Of a stretch of DNA of 33,246 nucleotides, positions 1 to 7,489 are shown in pieces (position 1 is the first letter of the stretch; the number at the start of each line of letters is the position of its first letter). Under the pieces are notes generated by a model. It did no database searches. It saw only the letters and a list, made by a program, of their open reading frames with translations, and was not told where the DNA came from. Made by a program: the position numbers and the translations under genes. Source of the stretch: an uncultured Clostridia bacterium (lineage in GTDB: Bacteria; Bacillota; Clostridia; Oscillospirales; CAG-382); the NCBI GenBank assembly GCA_947626805.1, contig CANQTR010000011.1, positions 1 through 33,246 of the forward strand, given 5' to 3'.

Positions 1-584
1 ACGTCCGAAACGATGTGCGTCGCGAGCAGGACGCAATGCGTTTCCGCGTAACGCGCGAGCAGGTTGCGAACGCCGATACGCTGTACCGGGTCCAGCCCCG
101 CCGTCGGTTCGTCGAGGACCAGCAGTTCCGGCTCGCCGAGCAACGCCTGCACCAGCGCCGCCCGCTGTTTCATGCCGCCGGAGAAACCGCCGAGCTTTTC
201 CCGCCGGTGTTCCCAAAGTCCGACTTCCCGCAACAGCGTTTCCGATTGCGACAGCGTATCCTTCTTTTTTAACCCCTTCAGCGAGCCGATATAGCACAAA
301 AACTCGTCGAGCGGGAAGGACGGGAACAACCCCGCGCTTTGCGGCATATAGCCGAGTTTCTCGCGGTAGCGCCTGCCCATCGCGCGCACGTCCTCGCCGT
401 CGAACCGCACGGTCCCGCCGTCCGAAGGGAGGTTCAATGTCAAAATACGCATCAGCGTCGTTTTTCCGCTCCCGTTCGGACCAAGCAGGGCGTGCAGTCC
501 GTTCCCCAGTGCGAACGACACGCCGTCGAGCGCTTTCGTCTGCTTGAAGGATTTGCTGACGGATTCGAGCGACAACTCTTTCAT
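1..584 (-). CDS. ABC transporter ATP-binding protein (3' end outside window)
   Basis: Cytoplasmic ATPase subunit of an ABC transporter, probably an exporter of the ABC-2 type; the substrate is unknown. Translating the minus strand from ATG 584-582 gives a start MKELSLESVSKSFKQ, a Walker A GPNGSGKTT near residue 35, a Q-loop (GYMPQ), the ABC signature FSGGMKQR, Walker B LLVLDEPTAGLDP and the switch histidine in LLATH. These are all the motifs expected of an active nucleotide-binding domain. The start is supported by AAGGAGG about 8 nt upstream. The window ends soon after the H-loop, so roughly the last third is missing and a permease gene probably follows beyond position 1. The gene lies 52 bp downstream of the UvrA-like gene on the same strand, with no terminator between them, so the two are probably co-transcribed. 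The family call is very secure; the transport substrate cannot be told. Confidence 0.95.
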   Translation of the reverse strand, partial: MKELSLESVSKSFKQTKALDGVSFALGNGLHALLGPNGSGKTTLMRILTLNLPSDGGTVRFDGEDVRAMGRRYREKLGYMPQSAGLFPSFPLDEFLCYIGSLKGLKKKDTLSQSETLLREVGLWEHRREKLGGFSGGMKQRAALVQALLGEPELLVLDEPTAGLDPVQRIGVRNLLARYAETHCVLLATHIVSD

Positions 585-636
585 GGTGCGACGGTCCTCC
601 TTGCAATTCTACCGTTTTTTTGCGGGAAAAAGCGGT

Positions 637-3180
637 TCACCGACCGGACGAAAGGTACTTTTTCAGGTAAAACCCCGTCTTACTTCGTTCGCAGGCGCAG
701 AGTTCCTCCGGCGTGCCGCACGCGACGACCTCGCCGCCTTCCGCGCCGCCGCCCGGTCCCATGTCGACGACGTAGTCCGCGTTGCGTATCACGTCCGGGT
801 CGTGCTCGATGACGACGACGGTCGCGCCGTTCGCGATAAGCGTCGAAAATACGCGCAACAGCACTTCCACGTCCAGCGGGTGCAGACCGATGGTCGGTTC
901 GTCGAATACGAACACCGTATCCGCCTGCCCCTTGCCCAATTCTTCGGCGAGCTTCAGCCGTTGCGCCTCGCCGCCCGAAAGACCCGGCGTCGCCTCGCCG
1001 AGCGTCAGGTACCCGAGCCCCAGGTCCTGCAGCACGCGCAACCGTTTGGAAACCGACGGCAGGTCCTCACAGCACCGCAGCGCCTCGTCCACACTCTTGT
1101 CCATCAGTTCCGGCAGCGAGCAGGGCGTTCCGCCATGGCGCGCCGCCCGCCGGATAAGGCTCGCCTCCTTCGCGTAGCGCGTTCCGCCGCAGTCGGGGCA
1201 GGGGATTTCCACGTCCGGCAGGAACTGCACGTCCAAATCGATACTGCCCGTGCCGTCGCAGGTCGGACAGCGAAGCGCGCCGGTGTTGTAGGAGAAGTCC
1301 CCGGCTTTCCGTCCGCGCGCCTTCGCGTCCGGCGTTTTCGCGTATACCTTGCGAAGTTCGTCGTGGATATCGGCGTAGGTCGCGACCGTAGAGCGCACGT
1401 TGACCCCGATTGGAGTCGCGTCTATCAGTTTGACCTGTGCGATGCCGTCGGCGGCGATTGCTTTGACGTGTTTCGGCAAGGGTTTGCCCCGGACGGACGA
1501 TTCCAGCGCGGGGACCAAACTTTCGAGAATCAGCGTGGTCTTTCCCGAACCGGAAACGCCCGTCACGGCAATCAGCCGCCCCTTCGGGAAGTCCACCTCC
1601 AGCGGCTTGACCGTGTGGAGTGCGGATGTGGACAGGTGAATGCGCCCGTGCTCGAACAGGCTTTCCCGTTCGACGCGGCTTCCGACGCGGACAGACGCCT
1701 TTCCCGTCAGGAATCCGCCGATACGGGAGCGCGGGTCGTTGACGACCGCCGCGAGCGGACCCTGTGCGAGGACCGTTCCGCCGTCCGCGCCCGCATGCGG
1801 TCCCAGTTCGATGAGCCAATCCGCCTCGGCGAGCACCTGCACGTCGTGGTCCACGAGCACGACCGTGTTGCCGTCCGCGAGCAAATCCCGCATTACGCCG
1901 GTCAGCCCTTCGAGGTTGGAGGGGTGCAGACCGATGGACGGCTCGTCGAGGACGTAGAGAACGCCGGTCGTGCGGTTTCGCACCGCGCGGGCGAGTTGCA
2001 TACGCTGCCGTTCCCCGGTGGAGAGCGTCGAGGCGGCTCGGTCGAGCGTGAGGTAGGAAAGCCCGAGGTCGGTCAGGCGTTTCGACGCGGTGCGGAAGGA
2101 ATCACAGATACTTTCCGCCATCGGGCGCATCTCCGCGGGCAGGGATTCCGGGACGCCATTCACCCAGTCGGTCAGCTCGGCAAGCGTCATTTTGCAGGCG
2201 TCCGCGAGGGAAATTCCACGCAATTTCGGCGCGCGCGCCGCGTCGCTCAGCCGCGTTCCGCCGCAATCCGGACAGACGTCCTGCCGTAGGAACTTTTCGA
2301 CCCGTTTCATGCCCTTTTCGTCCTTGACCTTCGAGAGGGCGTTTTCGACGGTGTAGGTGGCGTTGAAATAGGTGAAATCCATGTCTCCGGCGGCGCCGCT
2401 CGTCTTGTTCTGATAGATGATGTTCTTTTTGACCGCCGGACCGTGGAACACGATGTCCCGCTCTTTCGGCGTCAGGTCCCGGAACGGCACGTCGGTACGC
2501 ACGCCCATTTCCCGTGCGATGTCCTTCATCAGCGACCACATCAGCGTCTGCCACGGCGCGACCGCGCCCTCGTCGATGGTCAGGGATTCGTCCGGCACCA
2601 GCGTCGATTCGTCCACGGTCCGCACGATACCCGTGCCGTCGCATGTCCTGCACGCGCCCTGACTGTTGAACGCGAGTTCCTCCGCCCCCGGCGCGAAGAA
2701 GGTTTCGCCGCACACCGGGCAGACCAGCGGCAGACCCGCCGCGACGTTCAGGGAGGGCGCCGTCGCGTGCCCGTTCGGACAGCGGTGGCTTGCGAGCCTT
2801 GAAAACAGCAGCCGAAGGCTGTTGAGCAGTTCCGTGCCGGTCCCGAAGGTGCTTCGGATTCCGGGTACGCCGGGACGTTGACGCAACGCGAGCGCCGCCG
2901 GGACGTACAGCACTTCGTCCACCTGTGCCTTTTCCGCCTGCGTCATGCGCCGGCGCGTATAGGTCGAGAGGGATTCGAGGTATCGCCGCGAACCCTCCGC
3001 GTACAGGATACCGAGGGCGAGCGAGGACTTGCCGGAGCCGGAAACCCCCGCGATGCCGACGATTTTGTGCAGCGGGACGTCGACGTCGATATTCTTGAGG
3101 TTATGCACCCGTCCGCCGCGAACGAGGATACGGTCGGGGGGCGATTGCGGTTCGTCGGGTCTGCTCTTTTCCGTGTGCAT
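637..3180 (-). CDS. UvrA-like ABC ATPase lacking the UvrB-binding domain
   Basis: 847-aa member of the UvrA family. Seen: first Walker A (GVSGSGKSSLALGILYAEGS) near residue 35; zinc-finger cysteines CPVCGETFF and CRTCDGTG; first signature/Walker B STLSTGERQRMQLARAV and YVLDEPSIGLHP; second Walker A GVSGSGKTTLILES; second zinc module CPTCDGTG/CPDCGGTR; second signature PGLSGGEAQRLKLAEEL and FVFDEPTIGLHP. Canonical UvrA is about 940 aa. Here the stretch between the first Walker A half and the first zinc module is short, so the UvrB-interaction insert appears absent, as in UvrA2/DrrC-type paralogues linked to drug tolerance. The ATG at 3180 is chosen because AAGGAGGC lies 6 nt upstream; the longer open frame upstream to 4464 is antisense to the lipoprotein gene. 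It probably forms an operon with the ABC ATPase downstream. Role in DNA repair versus drug tolerance is inferred. Confidence 0.93.
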   Translation of the reverse strand: MHTEKSRPDEPQSPPDRILVRGGRVHNLKNIDVDVPLHKIVGIAGVSGSGKSSLALGILYAEGSRRYLESLSTYTRRRMTQAEKAQVDEVLYVPAALALRQRPGVPGIRSTFGTGTELLNSLRLLFSRLASHRCPNGHATAPSLNVAAGLPLVCPVCGETFFAPGAEELAFNSQGACRTCDGTGIVRTVDESTLVPDESLTIDEGAVAPWQTLMWSLMKDIAREMGVRTDVPFRDLTPKERDIVFHGPAVKKNIIYQNKTSGAAGDMDFTYFNATYTVENALSKVKDEKGMKRVEKFLRQDVCPDCGGTRLSDAARAPKLRGISLADACKMTLAELTDWVNGVPESLPAEMRPMAESICDSFRTASKRLTDLGLSYLTLDRAASTLSTGERQRMQLARAVRNRTTGVLYVLDEPSIGLHPSNLEGLTGVMRDLLADGNTVVLVDHDVQVLAEADWLIELGPHAGADGGTVLAQGPLAAVVNDPRSRIGGFLTGKASVRVGSRVERESLFEHGRIHLSTSALHTVKPLEVDFPKGRLIAVTGVSGSGKTTLILESLVPALESSVRGKPLPKHVKAIAADGIAQVKLIDATPIGVNVRSTVATYADIHDELRKVYAKTPDAKARGRKAGDFSYNTGALRCPTCDGTGSIDLDVQFLPDVEIPCPDCGGTRYAKEASLIRRAARHGGTPCSLPELMDKSVDEALRCCEDLPSVSKRLRVLQDLGLGYLTLGEATPGLSGGEAQRLKLAEELGKGQADTVFVFDEPTIGLHPLDVEVLLRVFSTLIANGATVVVIEHDPDVIRNADYVVDMGPGGGAEGGEVVACGTPEELCACERSKTGFYLKKYLSSGR

Positions 3181-3222
3181 CGGACTGCCTCCTTTTTGCG
3201 GGTTCGTCGCCCGGATAGGAAC

Positions 3223-3251
3223 AGTATACCATACCGAACGGGGAAATGCAA
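3223..3251 (-). promoter_or_regulatory. Probable sigma-A promoter of the UvrA-like operon
   Basis: Read on the minus strand, TTGCAT (3251-3246) and TATACT (3228-3223) are separated by exactly 17 bp and lie about 43 bp upstream of the UvrA-like ATG. The -10 matches consensus at 5 of 6 positions; the -35 is weak (TTG only). It is back-to-back with the lipoprotein promoter at 3271-3299. Confidence 0.6.
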
Positions 3252-3270
3252 GGGGAGCGGCGGCTTTGTC

Positions 3271-3299
3271 TTGACAAAAAATAGGGAAATCTGTATAAT
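3271..3299 (+). promoter_or_regulatory. Consensus sigma-A promoter of the lipoprotein gene
   Basis: TTGACA (3271-3276) and TATAAT (3294-3299) are both perfect consensus with a 17-bp spacer, 44 bp upstream of the GTG start at 3343. Expected to be strong and constitutive unless repressed. I see no obvious operator palindrome over it. Confidence 0.88.
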
Positions 3300-3342
3300 A
3301 AAGTATATACACTGTGGCGTTCACGGACAGGAGGAAAAGAAA

Positions 3343-4479
3343 GTGAAAAGATTGTGCGCATACGGAATCGTTTTGACCGTTTTGGCGGTACTCTTTGCCG
3401 GGTGCTCGGAACGCGTGCCCGGGGAGGGCTCGTTTCACGCGGGCTTGCAAAGCGAAGGCGACACGTCTTCGGCAAACGGGTTTGCGGGGACCTTCCCTGT
3501 TTCCGGGTTTGCCTCGCAATCGAAAGAAGAAATGCTTCGGACCTATCCCTACGCGATATACCCGGACGACCGAGCGATGCAACGGGCGCTCGATACGCCG
3601 CTCGCGGTATATATCAATACCGGGAACGAGGTCGTTTTGCGTTCCTATGACAAAATCACGGGGGACTTTTCGGTCGCCTGCAGGGACCCGCTTTGCGACC
3701 ACGAAACCTGTTTGTGGGGATGCGCCGGAAAAAGCCTGTATTGCGGGAGCGACGGGCTGTTCTTCCTGGTGCGCGGGGATACGGAAACCGTGCTTTACCG
3801 GACGGACTTTTTCGGGAACGACGTGAAAGAACTTTATCGCAGCGGCGACACCCTGTCGCACGTCGTGCAGGAAGGGCAAACCGTTTATTTCCTTGCGGAA
3901 GGCGAGGACGAAACTTCCGGTAACTTGGTCGGACGGGTTTTGCGGTTGGACCTGACCGATTCCGGCGCCGAAACCGTGCTGTCCGGGGAAGGGATTTCCT
4001 CTTTCCTGCCGATGAACGGACGAATCCTCTATTACGACGGGGAAACCGGCGAGAACTACCGCCTTCTGAACCCGCAAACCGGCGAGGATATCCCGTATGC
4101 CTCTTCCGATATCCTTCCGCTCGCGCTTTACGGGGAGGATTTTTATTACCGAGTCGAAAATTCCCTCTGCCGCAAATCCGATTACGGGCTGGGCGACGAG
4201 GAGGTTCTCCTTCGCGATACGAAACCGTCCGAACTGCTTTTCGGCGGCGACGGCGTCTGCTTCCTGAACGCCGACAACGAAATTTATCGGGCGGACGGGG
4301 ATTTCGCGCATGCGGAAAAAATCTATACCGCCCCGGTCGAAGAGAACATTTGGAATGTGATTCTCGATGGGAATTTGCTGTTCTATACCTATACGACGGG
4401 AAGCGGGGCGTCCCGCAGGCACTTCTTCGTTTTCGCGGATTTGAAAACCGGGGAAACGCTGCAAATCGAAAACGACTGA
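3343..4479 (+). CDS. Putative lipoprotein with DPLCDH motif (beta-propeller-like, DUF5050-type)
   Basis: 378-aa predicted lipoprotein exported and anchored on the outer face of the membrane. The N-terminus is a classic lipobox signal: MKRLCAYGIVLTVLAVLFAGC, cleaved before Cys20-21. A variable linker is followed by repeated short beta-rich units such as LYRTDFFGND, VLRLDLTDS and RLLNPQTGED, which resemble propeller blades, and a CRDPLCDHETC cysteine motif near residue 115. That motif is typical of large clostridial lipoprotein families of unknown function. The GTG start is chosen because GGAGGAAAAG lies just upstream (3330-3339) and the signal peptide begins there; the frame stays open further upstream but carries no signal. 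It is monocistronic, with its own promoter and a GC-rich hairpin after the stop. No ligand can be named; a sensor or solute-binding role is only a guess. Confidence 0.85.
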   Translation: MKRLCAYGIVLTVLAVLFAGCSERVPGEGSFHAGLQSEGDTSSANGFAGTFPVSGFASQSKEEMLRTYPYAIYPDDRAMQRALDTPLAVYINTGNEVVLRSYDKITGDFSVACRDPLCDHETCLWGCAGKSLYCGSDGLFFLVRGDTETVLYRTDFFGNDVKELYRSGDTLSHVVQEGQTVYFLAEGEDETSGNLVGRVLRLDLTDSGAETVLSGEGISSFLPMNGRILYYDGETGENYRLLNPQTGEDIPYASSDILPLALYGEDFYYRVENSLCRKSDYGLGDEEVLLRDTKPSELLFGGDGVCFLNADNEIYRADGDFAHAEKIYTAPVEENIWNVILDGNLLFYTYTTGSGASRRHFFVFADLKTGETLQIEND

Positions 4480-4483
4480 ATCG

Positions 4484-4512
4484 GACCGGGGGCTTGTTCA
4501 ACGCCCCCGGTC
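4484..4512. terminator. GC-rich hairpin after the lipoprotein gene, probable terminator
   Basis: A perfect 10-bp stem, GACCGGGGGC/GCCCCCGGTC, with a 9-nt loop starts 5 nt after the lipoprotein stop. The downstream sequence is AAAATTGTTC with a T-run only about 18 nt later, so it is not a textbook intrinsic terminator, but it is the only barrier between this gene and the vWA operon promoter. Confidence 0.6.
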
Positions 4513-4602
4513 AAAATTGTTCTCTGCCGTTTTTTGCCGTCGGAAAGTTTGGCGCATTTGCGTCGAAATTTTGAAAAATAGCGAAAAATTTTAACGGAGG
4601 TG

Positions 4603-4631
4603 TTGACAAATGTCGTGTTATTGTATATAAT
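4603..4631 (+). promoter_or_regulatory. Consensus sigma-A promoter of the vWA-tubulin operon
   Basis: TTGACA (4603-4608) and TATAAT (4626-4631) match consensus perfectly with a 17-bp spacer. It is the only strong promoter I find ahead of the eleven co-oriented genes that follow, so I infer it drives the whole 26-kb unit. Transcription would start near 4638, leaving a leader of about 265 nt before the first ATG at 4903. Confidence 0.87.
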
Positions 4632-4637
4632 GTAAAA

Positions 4638-4902
4638 GCATATGATACAAAAAAAGTCCCTGTCGGATTTTGTTGGATTTTTCCTCCATTCGGCGTGGGT
4701 CCGCGAACGATTGTCGAAAGACTTTTCAATGTTGAAATCCGCGATTGGTGATTTGAATAAACTGAAAAGCCTTTCGCTTTTTCTGGGGAAATTTACGGTT
4801 GACGGGTCGTTTCGTGGGTTAAAAAGGCAAATAAAAAGGCGAAAGCTGCACCGCAACGGTTTCGTAACGCCGTCGGTGCCTTTCGCGGAAAGGCAGTTTG
4901 TA
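4638..4902 (+). promoter_or_regulatory. Long 5' leader of the core operon with a start-proximal hairpin
   Basis: This 265-nt stretch between the expected transcription start and the vWA ATG is in frame with the vWA gene and open, but it is preferred as untranslated: the ATG at 4642 sits at the transcription start with no ribosome binding site, and a signal peptide begins only at 4903. It ends in a hairpin with a perfect 8-bp stem, TGCCTTTC (4877-4884), loop GCG, GAAAGGCA (4888-4895). The 3' arm contains the only Shine-Dalgarno-like bases (AAAGG) before the start codon, so folding could limit translation. I recognise no riboswitch class in it. Confidence 0.5.
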
Positions 4903-7437
4903 ATGAAGAGAATCCTGGCGTTGGCGCTTCTTCTCGGTTTGCTTTTTGGCTGTTTCGCGGCTTGCTTTTTCTTGAAAGCTGGCGCCGCCGAGATTACCGA
5001 AATCAGGAAAAGTTACGACATCGCGGTCGTTTATGATAACTCCGGCTCGATGTATGATGATGAAAGTTGGTGCAGGGCAAAGTACGCGCTGGAGATTTTC
5101 GCTTCCATGCTGGATTATGAGACCGACCACCTCCATGTGTTCCCCATGTGGGAGGTCGTGACGGACGGTTCTCAGCCGTCCTCCGGCGGCAGTCACGAGG
5201 CGTTTGAAATCAAAAGCAAGAACGATATCGATAAGATTTCGAATATGTATACCACCCACCCGTCGAATACGCCGTTTGAGCCAATCGACGAGGCACATGC
5301 GTACCTCCGTTCCTCTACGGCGGAAGAAAAATGGCTAATCGTCCTGACGGACGGCGCTTTTAACGAGGACGCGCGCGGGGAACGCGCCCCTATCGATTTG
5401 CAGGACAGGCTTTCGTCGCTTGCGTCCGCGCAAATCAAGGTGCAGTATCTTGGGTTCGGGAAAGCGACCGAACTTACGGCGGACGAGTCGAGGCATTTCT
5501 ACGCGAGGAGAAGTTCCGCTTCGACTTTGAAGGACGATTTGATTGAGATTTGCAATCGGATTTTTCAGCGTCTGGAGCTTCCGGGCAATCGCTTGAACGG
5601 GACGACGCTGAACCTCGATTTGTCCATGCGGAACGTCATCGTGTTCGTGCAGGGACAGAATGCGGAGATTACGTCTTTGAAGAACGCCGACGGCGGCGCG
5701 GTGCCGGTGACGATGGACAGCGGTCGGCGCAAGTACAGCGAAATCGGCGCGAACGGCTATCCGAGAGCGCCGATGGATACATCGCTTGCGGGGCATGTCG
5801 TCACGTTCGGCGCGTGCGCGAAAGGAACGTATACGCTTTCCTACACGAATGCCGACCGGATTCAAATTTTCTATGAGCCCGACGTGGACATCGAAGTCAC
5901 GATTACCAACAGCGACGGACAAGCCGTGACCGGTCCCGACGATTTCATTGCCGGGGAATACACGGTTTCGAGCCGTATCGTCGACAGCGCCACCGGCGAG
6001 GATGTCACAAAGCACGAATTGATGGGAAACGAGGTCGCGTTGCATACGACCGTCCGGACGTCGAATGACTCGGACGGCTCCGTGTATGAAAACGGCGCGA
6101 AAATCACCTTCGAACCCGATGAAGAAACGGAAATCGAGATTGAAGGGACCTACTTAGGAAAATTTACGATTTCGAGCAAGCAGGACGCCGATTTGTCCTG
6201 GTTGAGCGGGATTAAAATTCAGGCACCTCTGGAGAGCCTGCAGATGCGGGTCGCCACGCCGCAATCGCTGTATCAGATTTCCGGATACGCGCAATGGGAA
6301 CCGATTGAGGCGTCGCTGACGCTGGACGGGCAGCCGTTGACGGACGAGCAACTTGCGGCGGTGCGTTTGAACCTGCTTTCGTCCGAGGATTTGGTGTGCA
6401 GGTGCGAGCCGGTTCCGGGGAAATCCGCTTTCCGCATTTTCGCCGCGCAGGACGAAAACGGGAACTTTGTCGAGCCAGACCTTGGCGAGCATACGCTGCA
6501 AATCACGGCAACCTATACGGATTCCTACGGAAGAGAGATTGTGTCGAGCGGAGATGCTTCGATTACCTTCCAGCGGCATTTGCTGGATATCAGCGTTTCC
6601 GTTTTGCAATCGCAGTCCTGGTACAAGCTCTCCAATCACGACGAATGGAAACCGATTCAGGTGTCGCTGTTGCTTGACGGTCAGCCGCTGACGGACGAAC
6701 AGCTTGCCGACGTGACGCTTGCCGTCGAACTGTCCGACGAACTTCCGTACCGGACGGAACCGGTCGCGGGGAAGTCCGCCTATGCGATTTACATCGCGCA
6801 GGACGGGGACGGCAACTATATCGAGCCGGAAACCGGAAAATACGAACTGAAGGTATCTGCCGGATTTTTGGACGAATACGGTAAGGAAACGCGGTCCGGC
6901 GACGAGCAGGAGTCGTTCGAAATCCAAAAATACAGCAAGGTGTGGAGATACCTGTTCTGGATTCTGCTGCTCTTGGCGGTGTTCGTACTGTGGCTATTAT
7001 TTATGCTTCAGAAGGTTATGCCGAAAAAAATCATCAAGCAGAATGCCGAATTCTATTCCGTTGCGTCCCAGCACTTAGGCTCGGAAAATGTGTCGGTGCG
7101 ATACAACAGAAAACGGAGAACGCTGTCGGTGAACGGACCGAACGCGGTCGACGTCGATGAGCAGTGCTCCGCGACGTTTACCTTGCGACCTTTGGATAAT
7201 CGATTCATAAAGTCCGCGCGCAGGCGTGTGGCGCTCGTGAAAATCAGCTCGACGTGCGAACTGATTGAGTTTGCCGGCGTGGAGTATGAAAAACGCTCCG
7301 GACAATGGGTTAAATCCACCGTGGAAGACGGCGGACACTATGTCATCAATCAGAGGGTCAGCGGCAATATCGAAGTCAAACTTTCCAGAGAGAATGGGAC
7401 GGGTGCCGAAGTTATCTGTCAAACGATTCGAAGATAA
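4903..7437 (+). CDS. Secreted/membrane von Willebrand factor A domain protein
   Basis: 844 aa. Signal peptide MKRILALALLLGLLFG (cleavage possibly after AGAA, about residue 29), then a vWA domain. Its metal-ion-dependent adhesion site is intact: DNSGS near residues 45-49 and a second MIDAS loop LTDGAF near residue 150. After the vWA domain come beta-rich extracellular modules, including two copies of a 117-residue repeat, one TM helix (about 681-705, WILLLLAVFVLWLLFML) and a cytoplasmic tail of about 135 aa. The expected topology is a large metal-binding extracytoplasmic head with a small inner domain that could contact the tubulin-like protein encoded 52 bp downstream. vWA domains mediate protein-protein contacts, and vWA/tubulin-superfamily gene pairs have been described in other bacteria. 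Start choice: signal peptide at 4903 with a weak AAAGG upstream inside a hairpin. Likely first gene of the operon. The domain call is firm; the ligand is unknown. Confidence 0.9.
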   Translation: MKRILALALLLGLLFGCFAACFFLKAGAAEITEIRKSYDIAVVYDNSGSMYDDESWCRAKYALEIFASMLDYETDHLHVFPMWEVVTDGSQPSSGGSHEAFEIKSKNDIDKISNMYTTHPSNTPFEPIDEAHAYLRSSTAEEKWLIVLTDGAFNEDARGERAPIDLQDRLSSLASAQIKVQYLGFGKATELTADESRHFYARRSSASTLKDDLIEICNRIFQRLELPGNRLNGTTLNLDLSMRNVIVFVQGQNAEITSLKNADGGAVPVTMDSGRRKYSEIGANGYPRAPMDTSLAGHVVTFGACAKGTYTLSYTNADRIQIFYEPDVDIEVTITNSDGQAVTGPDDFIAGEYTVSSRIVDSATGEDVTKHELMGNEVALHTTVRTSNDSDGSVYENGAKITFEPDEETEIEIEGTYLGKFTISSKQDADLSWLSGIKIQAPLESLQMRVATPQSLYQISGYAQWEPIEASLTLDGQPLTDEQLAAVRLNLLSSEDLVCRCEPVPGKSAFRIFAAQDENGNFVEPDLGEHTLQITATYTDSYGREIVSSGDASITFQRHLLDISVSVLQSQSWYKLSNHDEWKPIQVSLLLDGQPLTDEQLADVTLAVELSDELPYRTEPVAGKSAYAIYIAQDGDGNYIEPETGKYELKVSAGFLDEYGKETRSGDEQESFEIQKYSKVWRYLFWILLLLAVFVLWLLFMLQKVMPKKIIKQNAEFYSVASQHLGSENVSVRYNRKRRTLSVNGPNAVDVDEQCSATFTLRPLDNRFIKSARRRVALVKISSTCELIEFAGVEYEKRSGQWVKSTVEDGGHYVINQRVSGNIEVKLSRENGTGAEVICQTIRR
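6226..6927 (+). repeat. Tandem duplication of a 117-residue extracellular domain in the vWA protein
   Basis: Two adjacent copies (about 6226-6576 and 6577-6927) share LDGQPLTDEQLA at a spacing of exactly 351 nt, and also W(E/K)PI, EPV(P/A)GKSA and AQD(E/G)(N/D)GN. The DNA has diverged noticeably, so the duplication is old. It is probably an immunoglobulin-like stalk module. Confidence 0.8.
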
Positions 7438-7489
7438 AAATGATTGAAGATAAAAATATTATGGAATATAGAACCTGGAGGAACGCGCT

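Noticed and set aside
544..2289. Long plus-strand open frame (581 codons) across the UvrA-like gene
   Set aside because: Antisense shadow of the UvrA-like gene in GC-rich sequence; the translation is Arg-rich with no domain, and the minus strand shows complete UvrA motifs.
3181..4464. Upstream extension of the UvrA-like frame to 1275 codons
   Set aside because: The extra part is antisense to the lipoprotein gene and crosses two promoters; ATG 3180 has a strong ribosome site and UvrA homology starts right after it.
4642..4902. N-terminal extension of the vWA protein from ATG 4642
   Set aside because: That ATG sits at the predicted transcription start with no ribosome site, and a signal peptide begins at 4903.
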